Source: Phytophthora hibernalis
Lineage: Eukaryota > Oomycota > Peronosporomycetes > Peronosporales > Peronosporaceae
Direction of reading: 5' to 3'
Assembly (NCBI GenBank): GCA_012656075.1
Contig: JAAKBF010000187.1
Coordinates: 1-64,000 of the forward strand
Length of the DNA stretch: 64,000 nucleotides
Part shown: positions 31,146-41,576 of the stretch, piece after piece
How positions within the stretch are numbered: the first letter of the stretch is position 1
Layout of the letters: each line of letters begins with the position of its first letter
Notes under the pieces: generated by a model
Database searches by the model: none
The model's input: only the letters and a program-made list of their open reading frames with translations
Told to the model about the DNA's origin: nothing
Made by a program: the position numbers and the translations under genes

Positions 31146-34100
31146 GGCTATCACATACGCACCGAGCGGTACAACAATGCAGAAGGACTGCGCCGCCCCA
31201 AGTACAACGCATGGTATCGTGTGAGAAAGAACAAGGCATGCTCTGCCCTCGCGCTGTCGCTGTCCGTGGACCTGCGTGCTACCTTCAAGATTGGAGAGCC
31301 GACGGAGGCCATGGACGCACCCACACTGCTGTACGACGCCATCGCGCAGCTCGTTGAGGCCGGCGACGGCATCAACCCTGATTATCTGCTCCAATACCTG
31401 GTGGTGCACCGCTTGCAGCCGAACGAGTCCGTCACCACGTTCGTGTAGGACATCGCGCGCAGGTGACGCTGCTCCGCCAAGCCAATAGAGACTTTGACGA
31501 CTGACATCATGCAAGCCTGCTACTCTCCAACGCGGTACTGGTGTTCCGCGATCTGTGCTTGCATGCGGACTGGATCAACAGCAATGACCTCAAGACCATG
31601 AAGCTGGCCGAGGCATTGCAACGCCTGCGATCGGTTGAGCATCAGCGCGACCAACTGCAGCAGAAGACCCGGAAGAGTCCATCAAGACAACTGAACGTTG
31701 CCCAGGTCACTGCTGGCCATGCTCAAGGCAAGTTTCGCAAGCGCGGCAAGCAGCAGCACAAGCGATCCAAGAGTGTGACCGACAGGAAGCAGCGCACAAA
31801 CTGTGCGAACTTCCGCGGAGATGGACACTGGTACGCCGGCATACCGTTGCGCGAGGACCTGATGAAGAAGGCTAAGGCAAACCAGCACAAGCGAACGCCG
31901 ACGGCTTTGGTGAACTCGGTTCGCTGTATCAACGTGCACCAAAGTGGACATGAACAACAAGGTGGACAAGAACGACAAGGTGGTTTATTTGCTGGTTTAT
32001 CATTATGTGCTACGTCGAATGATGCTGAAACCGTGGACCTCCCGGAGGATGAAGAGACGCTGGCAGCTTCGGGGTCTCATGTCTACTCGCCAACTACTCC
32101 TGCTTTCAGAAACGGAGACATTGTTTAATATGCAGAAGATGACAATGCGCGTGCAGTGCGCAGAGTCACTGACGTAACTTCGACGCCGCAGCAATTGCAG
32201 CTGCAGCCGCACTCAGTACCTGTTCTAAATGCACGAGATGAAGGACAAGGACGACAAGACCAACAAGTACAACCAGTGCAGACAGAGATGCAAGCTGCTA
32301 CGACTGGTGCTGAGCAGGCCCAGTGGGAGGGTATTCAACAGCAGAGTCAACCTCCTGCTTAGACCACTGCGCTCTACTACTTCGGCCAAGGACTAATGCA
32401 AAGTTCGCAAGGACCTACGTTGGAGCCATTTAACGCTCAAGGAGAACCACGTGTGGCTTTGCCTGTGCCGGGGAATGACTACAGATGTACTGGCTTTGAG
32501 CTGCGCGGACGACAACAGCTGATGAAAGTTGATGAGATGGGTCCCTATGAGCGGGTACACCGCGGACTTATTCAGCCTGATCAGTTTGCGCAACCACCGC
32601 GTGGAAGTGAACCTGCGCGTTTGCCACCGCGTGGATTTGATGACTGGAAGCCGCAGCCAGCCCAAGGAAGACGCAGTCTCTCGCCGCCGCGTGAACCAAG
32701 AGGACGCAGTCGATCGCCGCCGCGCTGGCGCAGCTGGTCAGTGCCTCGAGGACGCTTTGGCTCGGGCCACCACCGCAGCGACGCAGTTCGCCGCCGCCAC
32801 GTGCTATTGGCCGGCGCGCGAACTCGCCCGGACGTGGACCACCAAGCCACTATAGGCCTCCAGCTTTGCAGCAGCAGCAGTGACGTGGTCGTTCGCCTGT
32901 GCGCGAACAGTCGCCGCGCCGTCGTGACCTGTCACCACGCCAATTTGAAGGCAACCAGCGAGAAAGTGATGCCCCTCGTTGGCAAGTGAATGCTGTCCAC
33001 CGAAATGAAGGTATGCAATCTGCTTCTGACTCTACCTCGATGGAATGGATACTTGACTCGGGATCCCGGGGCGAACGTCTGCGGTGATCTGTCACTGTTC
33101 GCTACCATTCGAGAAGACAAGACGAGTCGCCTGGACTTTGCAAACGAAACGACTGAACATGCTACAATTTGTGGTTCTGTTCTATTATGTGTTGTTAACC
33201 AGGCTACTGGAATGCGGGAGGATCGTCTTATGGACGACGTGATGTAACGGAGAACGTCAAAGTGAACATCATTAGTCTGGGCTGCCTGCAGACTACCGGA
33301 AAGTAAAAGCTGTCGTGCTCACCTGATCAACAAACTGCCTGGCTGTCAAAACCGGGAACCACCTTGAAGTTCATGATGCGCGAGAATATCTACCGTCTGG
33401 TCTCCAAGAAGATGACTGGGAGATGGTGATGGCGGCGTTGAACCAGGATCTGAATAGCAAGAAGGCGATGGAGTTGCTGCACCAACGCTTTGGGCACCTG
33501 AGCATGGGCGCCGTGAAAGTTTTGTCGAACAAGCTCGATGTTGGGATTAAGATGAATGCAAAATGTATGACTCCCTACGAGTGTGTTGCGTGTGCTGTGA
33601 GTAAGGAGGAGCGAATGCATTACGCGCGTGTTCCGTTGCGGAAAGCTGCTCCACTCGAGACTCTCATGATGGATATATGTACGTTGAACGAGAAGACTGC
33701 AGAAGAAGCAACGATGTTTCTATTCATAATTGATGAGGCTACGCGCTAAAAGTGGGTGTATCTACTGCGGATGAAAAGCGAAGCTACCTGGTAATCAAGA
33801 TTCTGCTGAATCAGCTGCTGACTCAGTTTCCTAAGCTGACGGTCCGACTTCTGCACTCGGATCAAGGAGGCGAGTTTGCAAGCAACGCGTTACGAGACTA
33901 CTATGCGACGTATGGAATTGTGCAGCAGGTTACGAACGCGTATTCTCCTCAAGAGAACTGCATTGTCGTTGCCGAGAGTGCGGGCCACGCACCTGCCGCA
34001 TTTTGTGGGGAGAGGCGCTCCTTCACGTGGTGACCACACTGAATTGTCTACCGACCAAGCCGCTGGGTTTGGAGTCATCACATTTGAAGCTACATCGCAG

Positions 34101-34605
34101 CTCTCCATGGCGGCTGGAAGATCTGAGGACTTGTATTAGTTGGTTACAGTAAGTCTACAGTCGGTTACGAGTTCTTGGATCTCTTGACTTGCCAAGTGAC
34201 CACTGAGAGACTTGGAAACGTACAATTTCACGAGGAGTTCACCGTGGATGACACCTACGTAAAGCACCTGTTAGAGAACGCTTACGTCGACACTGCACTC
34301 GAACTACCTGAAACCGTACATGTGGCCCGCACCAAGACCAGTATGGAGACGTACCTACCCGGCTGGTATGTGACTGCTGCCAACATGGAAAAGCAGTTAG
34401 ATATGCTACCACTTGCTGTTAACGAGACACTGAGACTGCCAAGAGATGAAGAAACGCTACCATCGGCTGATTCACCAGCACCTGCGATCAGAGTGGAGTT
34501 GCAGCCGGGCTTTGCGAAGCCAGCTGCATTGCAGGAAGCCGCCAAGGAACCACCAGCAGTGTCCAAGGCGAAGAAGCGAAGGAAGCGTAAAACGCGCAGC
34601 ACGTC
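31141..34605 (+). pseudogene. copia C: gag, protease, integrase (middle part)
   Basis: Gag resumes at 31146 (KYNAWYRVRKNKACSALALSL, about 31190). A basic segment (about 31680-31850) and an Arg/Gln-rich spacer follow. The protease has WILDSG at about 33045. The pre-integrase finger has LLHQRFGHLSMGAVK (about 33470) and CVAC (about 33585). The integrase core has MDICTLNEKTAEEATMF (first Asp, about 33670), LHSDQGGEFASN (second Asp, about 33855) and PQENC (Glu, about 33945). A linker region at 34175-34600 ends in a Lys/Arg cluster (KKRRKRKTRST). The sequence then changes abruptly into antisense gypsy gag. Stops and shifts are frequent. RT is found at 43320 on the other strand. Confidence 0.85.
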
Positions 34606-35070
34606 GACGGGATTCCTGATGATGCACGAAATCAGGTGGCGTGTCTGCTGGACATAGTCACGCATTGACATTTTTCCTTGGTGGAGCGCGAAGAAGCTCG
34701 CTTTGCCGGCCAGTCGTGAAAACAAGAAGTTCATCTTTGCTGACTCGGCCTCGAGCAGTCTCGAGCAATCGCAACGTCGATCTCTCGGAACCAGCGATTC
34801 AGCGGGAGGCGGTCTTGTCCGACTCCGGAATACGCGGACGTCTCGATCTTGATTACAACTCATTTCGTGGAACGCCAGGGAGTCTGTACCCGCCGTTTTG
34901 CTTCGGCGAGCTCGCGTTCCATGAACTCTGGGTAGCCTGACGCTGCGATTCTGCGGTCGCCGGTCACGTCGGCAAGGCGATGGAGAGCTTCCCACTCGAT
35001 CCGCGTGAGGTGGGGAAAGCTTCCATGCTCCACGGTTACCCCATGCCTTCAGGCTCCAATACTTGACTCA
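34606..35070 (-). pseudogene. gypsy B gag, N-terminal part (displaced by inversion)
   Basis: Minus-strand frames read MEHGSFPHLTRIEWEALHRLADV (start about 35030), VGQDRLPLNRWFREIDVAIASRLL, and AGKASFFALHQGKMSMRDYVQQTRHLIS, a capsid-like Gag. The sequence breaks off near 34606 (RNPVD) and continues at 43321 on the plus strand (SQVHVFIFGMREGMTRYCLT). Homology to the gag of gypsy copy 2 supports the assignment. Confidence 0.8.
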
Positions 35071-35095
35071 TCTTGATCTTGGTCGTTGGAAGGAC

Positions 35096-35110
35096 AACAA
35101 AGTGCTACCA
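35096..35110 (-). other. primer binding site of gypsy B
   Basis: Just inside the LTR the minus strand reads CC then TGGTAGCACTTTGTTG, matching the site of gypsy copy 2 over the first 11 bases. Confidence 0.6.
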
Positions 35111-35112
35111 GG

Positions 35113-35316
35113 TATACGGGCCAGGTGTGTCCGTTATCTAGCTTACACTATAGATGCGAGGAAGCGTCGAAAGACTCAGAAGACTGAGTCGTAGTATCTG
35201 CTTTGTGGCAAATTAAACTCTGATTTAGGAGAAGGCCCGTCGGGGCCACTTAGATACAGATACCTGCTGAAGGTACTGCTGTCATCATGAAAGACTAGTT
35301 AGCGAGTCGAAGTTAA
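35113..35316 (-). repeat. 5' LTR of gypsy B (partial)
   Basis: About 140 bp from 35113 match the end of the LTR at 49081-49367 in reverse complement (ctcagaagactgagtcg and the gataacgg/ccgttatc core). Farther out, similarity fades, with a roughly 12-nt insertion near 35250. A TTAA at 35313 marks the insertion of the MITE, so the LTR may continue beyond 35618. Confidence 0.7.
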
Positions 35317-35613
35317 CCCTTTGTCGCCGACTGGGCCAAAACGTGGCATAATGCATCGTTTTATAAAATTGTCCAATCAAATATTGTGGTTTTAATATTG
35401 ACCAATAATATGTCTACCGGAAAATTGACCAAAACGATGCATTATGCCACGTTTTACAAATATCACCCAAAACATTTTCTGGTCATTTCAGAAAACTTAG
35501 AATATAGCCACCTGAAAGTAATAACAAAACGAGGCATTATGCATCGTTTTGCAATTTTATCTTGATTAAAGTAAACATATTTTCAAATAGAAAATGTATG
35601 GGAACCAAAAGGG
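35317..35613. mobile_element. 297-bp TTAA-flanked MITE
   Basis: Flanked by TTAA on both sides (35313-35316, 35614-35617). Ends begin CCCTTT (left) and CCCTTTTGGTTCCC (right, reverse complement); the latter resembles the piggyBac right end CCTCTTGGTTCCC at 19608. Inside are three copies, in both orientations, of a motif like aaaacgatgcattatgccac (about 35338, 35432 and 35526). It has no coding capacity and is probably mobilised by a piggyBac transposase. Confidence 0.7.
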
Positions 35614-35617
35614 TTAA

Positions 35618-38600
35618 CCCAAAACAAAGCCGCGACTTCGCACGGAACAGCTCTGGATTTTACTTTTGAGCTCAGCAAACTAAGTTTCAAAGTGCGAACA
35701 CGCTGCTGTTACTGAAACTACACCCAACATTTGCCTCATTTTCGGTGTAATAACCACGTTTTTGATTTTTGATGGATTAGGGTTAATGACGCTGGTGCTT
35801 GACAAAAGAGGTTCTTTCACAAGGCGCTCAGCTCGGACCAAGTATACGTGCATGCAGTGAATGCCAAGGAGGATGGACAGAAGAGCAGTGTTGATGTGAA
35901 GACGGAGGCGTCAAAGACGGCTGGCAAGGGAAACGAGCGGCGTCCAAGGGAGAGGGATCCGCCAAACGGATTATTATCAAGAGTGACCCAAATGGGTCAC
36001 ACTTTTAAAAACTATCGGATCTTCACTTTTGTATCGTGCAGCCTTAGGCTCAACTCCGTAAGAACTAGCCGTGGATGCACCGGGTAGAAGCCCATGTTGT
36101 GATCAATGTGTATCTCGAATTCCACGTGCCCAGTAAATAATATTGTTTGGTTATTGTCCGGCATTCATACAGTGAGGTGTTGAATATGTGTGCTTCGTTG
36201 CATTGCCGACTTAAATTCACACTTTCAAGCAAGACTACGTAGAAAATCTAAAATCGCATCAGTCACGGAAACCTTTTCGTGCAATTTGAACGAAACCTTT
36301 CCTGCAGCTACCTTGGCCAACAAAAATAGGGAATTACTACGCCCGGTGGTCTGTGGATACACGGTGAGAAAGTTACACGCATTTGGAGGGGTTTCGTTTG
36401 AGTAAATACGCAAGCATGATTGGCATAGTTAGTATTAGCAACCGTTTAATGAGAAGCGAAGTGATGCTAGATCGATTTATTTAGGATTCCTTCAACACTC
36501 CATCAACCAAGAGCCTGTACTGCAGGTGGGAATTCCAGCGGATTTGGCCCTTTTGGCGGATTTTTTCGCTTTGGCGGATTGGCCGATCCGCCGTTGCGTT
36601 TGCAGTACACGTTTCGGCGGATTTGAATCCTTGGTCCGCTATAATCTATCCACTCGAACTCCGGTGGATAGCGGGATGGTTTGGCGGCTAGGCGATGTGC
36701 GACCCTAAAAACATATATTTATTTTTGCGCGGTTGTTTGTCAATAGCCCCTTCTCGGGTCGTCTTCAGAACCACCTCGCCTTCTCTTTGACGAGCACCAC
36801 CAATCAAAGACGATAGAGTCCCAGGAGCACCCCTGTACATGTACTCGACGCTAACTACGTCGCCCACATGACGTAGCGCTCAATTCGCGAGCCAAGAACT
36901 GGGTTGACGGCGGCAGCATCAATAACGACGCCAAAACCGCTGACGATGACAGCGTACATAACAGGCCAAGCAGCGTCGAGGGCCCAGCAACCAGCGCGTA
37001 GCTCGTAGCCCGCCCTCCACATTCATCAGCAGGGCTCCCGAAAAATCAATTGGTCATACAATAATTGCAATCAATTTAATGAAATAATTGATTGCGGGTT
37101 TCCGGTTGGCTGAAACCAATAATTGCGCGAACTAATATATTACGTTTTAAAAGATAAAATATTAAAATAATTTAGGGCCTTGAAGACTGTCTTCAGCATA
37201 GCGAAGGCAACCCTCGGAACGTAGCGTCGTGCGCTAAACCCGGTCACACACGAAATGCTGATGATTTTTAACAGCAGCTACTGGAACGCGCAAGTTGTGA
37301 GTGAGTGCACTTAGGTAGAAGGCAGGTTAATTATTGCGTGAAGGACTAGGATAATTGCAATAATTGACGTTTGTTATTTAGCTTCTCAAATTTTTACGGT
37401 TGCTTTTGAGTTTCATTTGTGAACAATGCCGTAATCGGGATCCCTGGCAGTAAGATAGATATGGTGTCTGTGATACTACCGTAGAGAAGACAGATTACTT
37501 CATTTCCGCACCTGCGAGCACAAGATATTTTCTTCAATGCGCTTTCTCGAGTATTGGCATTGGGCCGCATCAAAAATAGGTATGGGCTTCCAGCAACACG
37601 TGAGTATAAGCAGCAAAATAAACCAAAATAACACAACGCCATCGGGATTACGTTTCAATATATTCCAAACGCACGGAATTATTTACACACCACCTCGGTA
37701 TTATAGTACGTAATGTGTTGCTCGAAGAAAAAACATCCAAAATGTTGCTCGAACGGTCTGGATAAATCATCTGCTGCAGGTAAAATACGATTATAAGTGA
37801 TATCATAGCATAGAGGTGTTTTGTCCTAATCTTCTGCGGATGGGTCAACCACCACAAATAAAATTATAATCGATCCGGTTATCACGTATAGCAGGATTTA
37901 AAGCTTATTTGCTGAAGTATCCAAATCGTATTACGAAAGGTATCAGAAATGCAAGGATTCAGACCTCGTTGCAATCCCTGGTAGACTCTGGATATAAAAT
38001 CCAGAGAACATACATGTATGCTTTTACGTGTAACCCCCACAAAATAACACTATGTTGGCTACATAACGTTTCTTTCGCAGCACAGCCCAAAATAGTGGCT
38101 ACGGCTATGGGTGCCACCTGCTTGAAGGTGGTGCAGAGTGCTTGTTACTTTGTTTTCCTCCGGGTTTTAAAGATTGCAATTATGGCCTATTCACAGACAT
38201 AACGCCGTCGATACCGTCCTTCTCGAATGTCTCCTTAAACCGGCCCCAGGTCTGGTCTTGTCAACGTCGAACTTAGTGGAGGCGTCGCGCTGCGCGTGAC
38301 GGTCGTGGCGCCCTCTATTAATAACACTGTGTTACAACAAGGAGATTACGACATCTTGGCGCTCCCTAGTGCAGAGGATAGGCTTTGTGGCGGCGGGCAT
38401 AATTGCGTCTATTATAGTCGTCGGTGGTCGAGAGCAGGCCAATTGAGTAATGAGACTTTCTCGCAGCTGAACACTTTTGGCCATAACTTTTTTATTTGAA
38501 AACGTTTTTGGCGCTTGAACCGACATCAGAAAGCGGGGATCAAACTGCGTCGATTCCGCCAATCAAAATACGCAAAGCAAACCCACAGACGAAAACTGGT

Positions 38601-39150
38601 TACAGCACATGTTTTTCGATGCAAACTTTTCAACCGGAGGAAGTATCAATTTGTAATACTAAATAAACTCCATTGTGGCAGTTTGTGTCATTATGAACAC
38701 ATTCTCATAAACGGGTACATACCCACTCCGAACTGGCTCTCTAATTTGTACGAATAGTCACTGTCAATACACATTACACTTGGTCATTTGGGGCAGTAGC
38801 CACCTGCATGCGACTCTGATTAGCGTAGAAAGTCAAGTCAATCTATATAGGGCAACATCGTAAGGGTACATATTATTTTCAGGCGAACGAAGGTATATTT
38901 TCAAGCAAGTCCATTTCATGGCGTCTTTTCAAGCAAATCGATGGTTCGCAAGCAAGTGGTGCGAACTTAGTGTAAGGAGGTGGGTTTTCAAGCACATGTG
39001 TATTTCAACAGACTTTCGCCTAGGTCGTATATGGGTCAAGTTGAGTGTTTGGGTCGGCATTTTGGGAGATGACGGGCATCGGGGGCTCGTGAGCTCCTTG
39101 TTTGCACCGCCAATTTTGATTCGTTCGTGACGGTCAAGATGTTGGTACAG
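35618..39150. other. unassigned, mostly AT-rich sequence
   Basis: No gene could be supported. 35848-35970 has a Lys/Glu-rich frame (NAKEDGQKSSVDVKTEASKT) that may be an exon fragment. 36530-36690 repeats the word ttggcggat(t) several times. 37067-37095 has a 10-bp inverted repeat (gcaatcaatt). TACATGTA occurs at 36836 and 38011. A 32-nt sequence at 38735-38766 recurs at 52272-52303. Confidence 0.5.
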
Positions 39151-39152
39151 TA

Positions 39153-39487
39153 GTGGTTATCATGGTTGGAAAGTATGTTTGAGCAGCCAATCAGATCAAA
39201 TCTTCGTGTACCGTCTTTTTCAGCTCAAACCTTCCGGCAAAAAGACGAAGTTTGAGCAGGAGGTGAAGGTTTGGATTGGCTGCTGCGTTTATTTGGGAGA
39301 GGAAGACAAGCAGAAGCATTGATCATACCGTCTTCACCCGCGTTTTAAGTCGTCCTCCCTCGTCCGTGTCTGACAAATATCAGCCAATGAAGCCTTCTGG
39401 GGATCAGCGAGACCCTCACAGTTGAAAGTTGAAGGTTTGATTTGTTTGGTTGGTGGAACATACTTACTTTCTAACCGTGATAACCAC
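39153..39487. mobile_element. TA-flanked MITE, about 335 bp
   Basis: Bounded by TA on both sides, with imperfect terminal inverted repeats of about 28 bp starting GTGGTTATCA (left GTGGTTATCATGGTTGGAAA, right reverse complement GTGGTTATCACGGTTAGAAA). A second inverted motif around aaaccttc and gaaggttt lies inside. TA duplication and lack of coding fit a Tc1/mariner-type MITE. Confidence 0.7.
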
Positions 39488-39489
39488 TA

Positions 39490-40925
39490 GTGTAAATATA
39501 AAGCTCCCCTTGTTACGGCAACTACTTCGGCTCACGCCCCGACCATGGCAGACCTTCGCTTCGGTGGTAAACAGTCTCTCTGAGGCCTCATCTGAACCCA
39601 AAACCACTTAGCTTCCATCAAACATTGCACAGCAAAGCACAATAAATGTACAGGTACATGTACCATACACATCGTTGAGGAGCACGCCGTTAGGCTACAG
39701 TATATAAATCCCCACTGTAATAATATTGGACATTGCGATTTTGTTTTGCGCGGTCTCATATATTATGTTTTTGCAAAAATCGAAATGTCTTTTAATATAT
39801 TAAATGTCTTATATTATATGTACCGCGCAAACAAAATTGAAATATCCAATATTATTACAGTAGAGATTACATTGATGCCCTTTAGTACTAATGCTAACGA
39901 GGAATTTCCAAAATCAGTGAATTTCACTGAGATTTGTCTAAAGGATTGTGATAATTGCAGTTTTCGGACTATGATCAGTGAAAGTGTTTTGTGCATGAAA
40001 ATAGTAGTGCAGTCGCCGAGGAGCTGGCGGATTCAAGGCGACGGAAACGAATGTGAGTTGGCTGGGCGAGCCCAAGATGGCCTTGACGCCTATAAGCCTT
40101 GATTTGTTAATAGCATTCTCTGTTGTTCATCTGTCGCTTATAGCAAGATGAGAAAGAATGTATGTATTGATACTTGTTTTGCTGATATCATTATAAAGCG
40201 CATAGAGTGGCGACACGGTGATTTTTCTTTAAGTAATGCAGCTATTTCTCCACAATTTATCTATTCGTAGTAGCCACTTCAAGAGCAGGAGCATGACCTT
40301 CAACAGAAACAGCCTTTTGCTACGAGTCTAGCTTTCAAAATGTATGACCATAGATAAACTATATATCAATTGCACCATACCGGTACGTCCGTGTGTTGAT
40401 ACGAGCATCACTATAACCTCTTTTTACCTTGAGGTGAGAAGTTGTGCTGCACAAACATAATGTCAGCATTTCTTTGACTTACTATAATACCAGTCACTTC
40501 ATTTCCAGGTCCAATATTAGTGCATTTGAGTTTGCAAGTCCATGATGGTTTAGTCTGTCCGTCAGCTTCGCATCCTCCGAGGATAGCAACAAGGGAACTG
40601 CTTCTCGCTCGAGTCTCTTCTTGACGCGGGTGTGGGCGAACAAGTGACCCCAACAGCTTCGGCAGAGTCACGGAAATCACTGAGTCAGTGGTTTCAATTA
40701 TCACACTGAGTTATGGAAATTCCTCAATGCTAACGACTTCCACCTATGTCCGTTCTGTCAGCTGCTTCAACCGTATATCAGCTTACAGTTTTGGGTCCCG
40801 TTCTAACAAAGCATTCCGGCCGCTGCTATCCCCGATAAGGAAAATCACTGTCACCCCGTCTTTGTTTTGACATACCATGTTCCATGTGCCATTGGCCGAC
40901 GTTTCCGTCCGCCATCTCTATGACC
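39490..40925. other. unassigned intergenic sequence
   Basis: No gene was recognised. A TACATGTA site is at 39655. The frames present are short and lack recognisable motifs. Confidence 0.45.
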
Positions 40926-40929
40926 CGTC

Positions 40930-41017
40930 GCCATTGTGCTGTATGTGGTGACTCAGGGCGCGTCACTGGGGGTTGATCCTCTTCTGCAGGACGAGCACTT
41001 TGTCGCTTAGGTGTCAT
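40930..41017 (-). pseudogene. copia gag start fragment after the LTR
   Basis: About 90 bp matching the beginning of copia C gag (ATG at 41017; PKRQSARPAEEDQPPVTRP). It follows the LTR in the way a 5' LTR is followed by gag, and ends abruptly near 40930. Confidence 0.7.
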
Positions 41018-41036
41018 CGCAGGGCAGTACACGTAG

Positions 41037-41567
41037 TGATAGGTAACACTAAATCACTAAAGGAAGTAACACATGTACGTGCCGGGCAAAAGGCCGCGAC
41101 AGGAACGCAGGCTTCGGGGTAGCTCTCTTGTTCACAGTGTGCGCATCACGCTGTAAAAGCCGAAGTGTGAGCAAGAGAGACTGCCCCGCAGCGCCGCGTT
41201 CCGCAGTTTGTGTATTTGTAGCATACAATCACAAGGTCAGTCAATAGAGTAGAGCAGTCAGCAGGATAGCTCACAATCAGGGCCGCTGTTGGCCAACGGT
41301 GTAGTCCATCCGTAGTCCGCCGCTAATCTGCATGTTGAGCGCGCATCCGGACGCATACGGTCGAGCATCACGCAGTGACGCCGTGTGTGTTCTGGTCCAT
41401 GCAGTTGCATGATAGTCTTCAGGACGGATAGCTTGCTGCTACCTTTCTTGAAGACTGCAAGTCAGCAAGTCAGTATCTTGGGCTCTGGCACTTAGTCGGG
41501 CTCAAGGTTCTGGCGATCAGCAAAGTAGTCAGCAGTCCACCGTCCCACCGTGGGCATACAGCTGACA
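41037..41567 (-). repeat. LTR of copia C family (531 bp)
   Basis: Minus-strand start TGTCAGCTG, directly after the purine tract AAGAGGGAG (41568-41576); end CCTATCA. It is homologous to 5191-5694. It lies downstream of copia C RNase H like a 3' LTR, yet is followed by a gag start like a 5' LTR, which suggests a shared LTR of a former tandem pair. Confidence 0.8.
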
Positions 41568-41576
41568 CTCCCTCTT

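Noticed and set aside
37067..37095. 10-bp inverted repeat as a MITE end
   Set aside because: No terminal repeats or target duplication could be found around it, and the AT-rich context makes such hairpins likely by chance.
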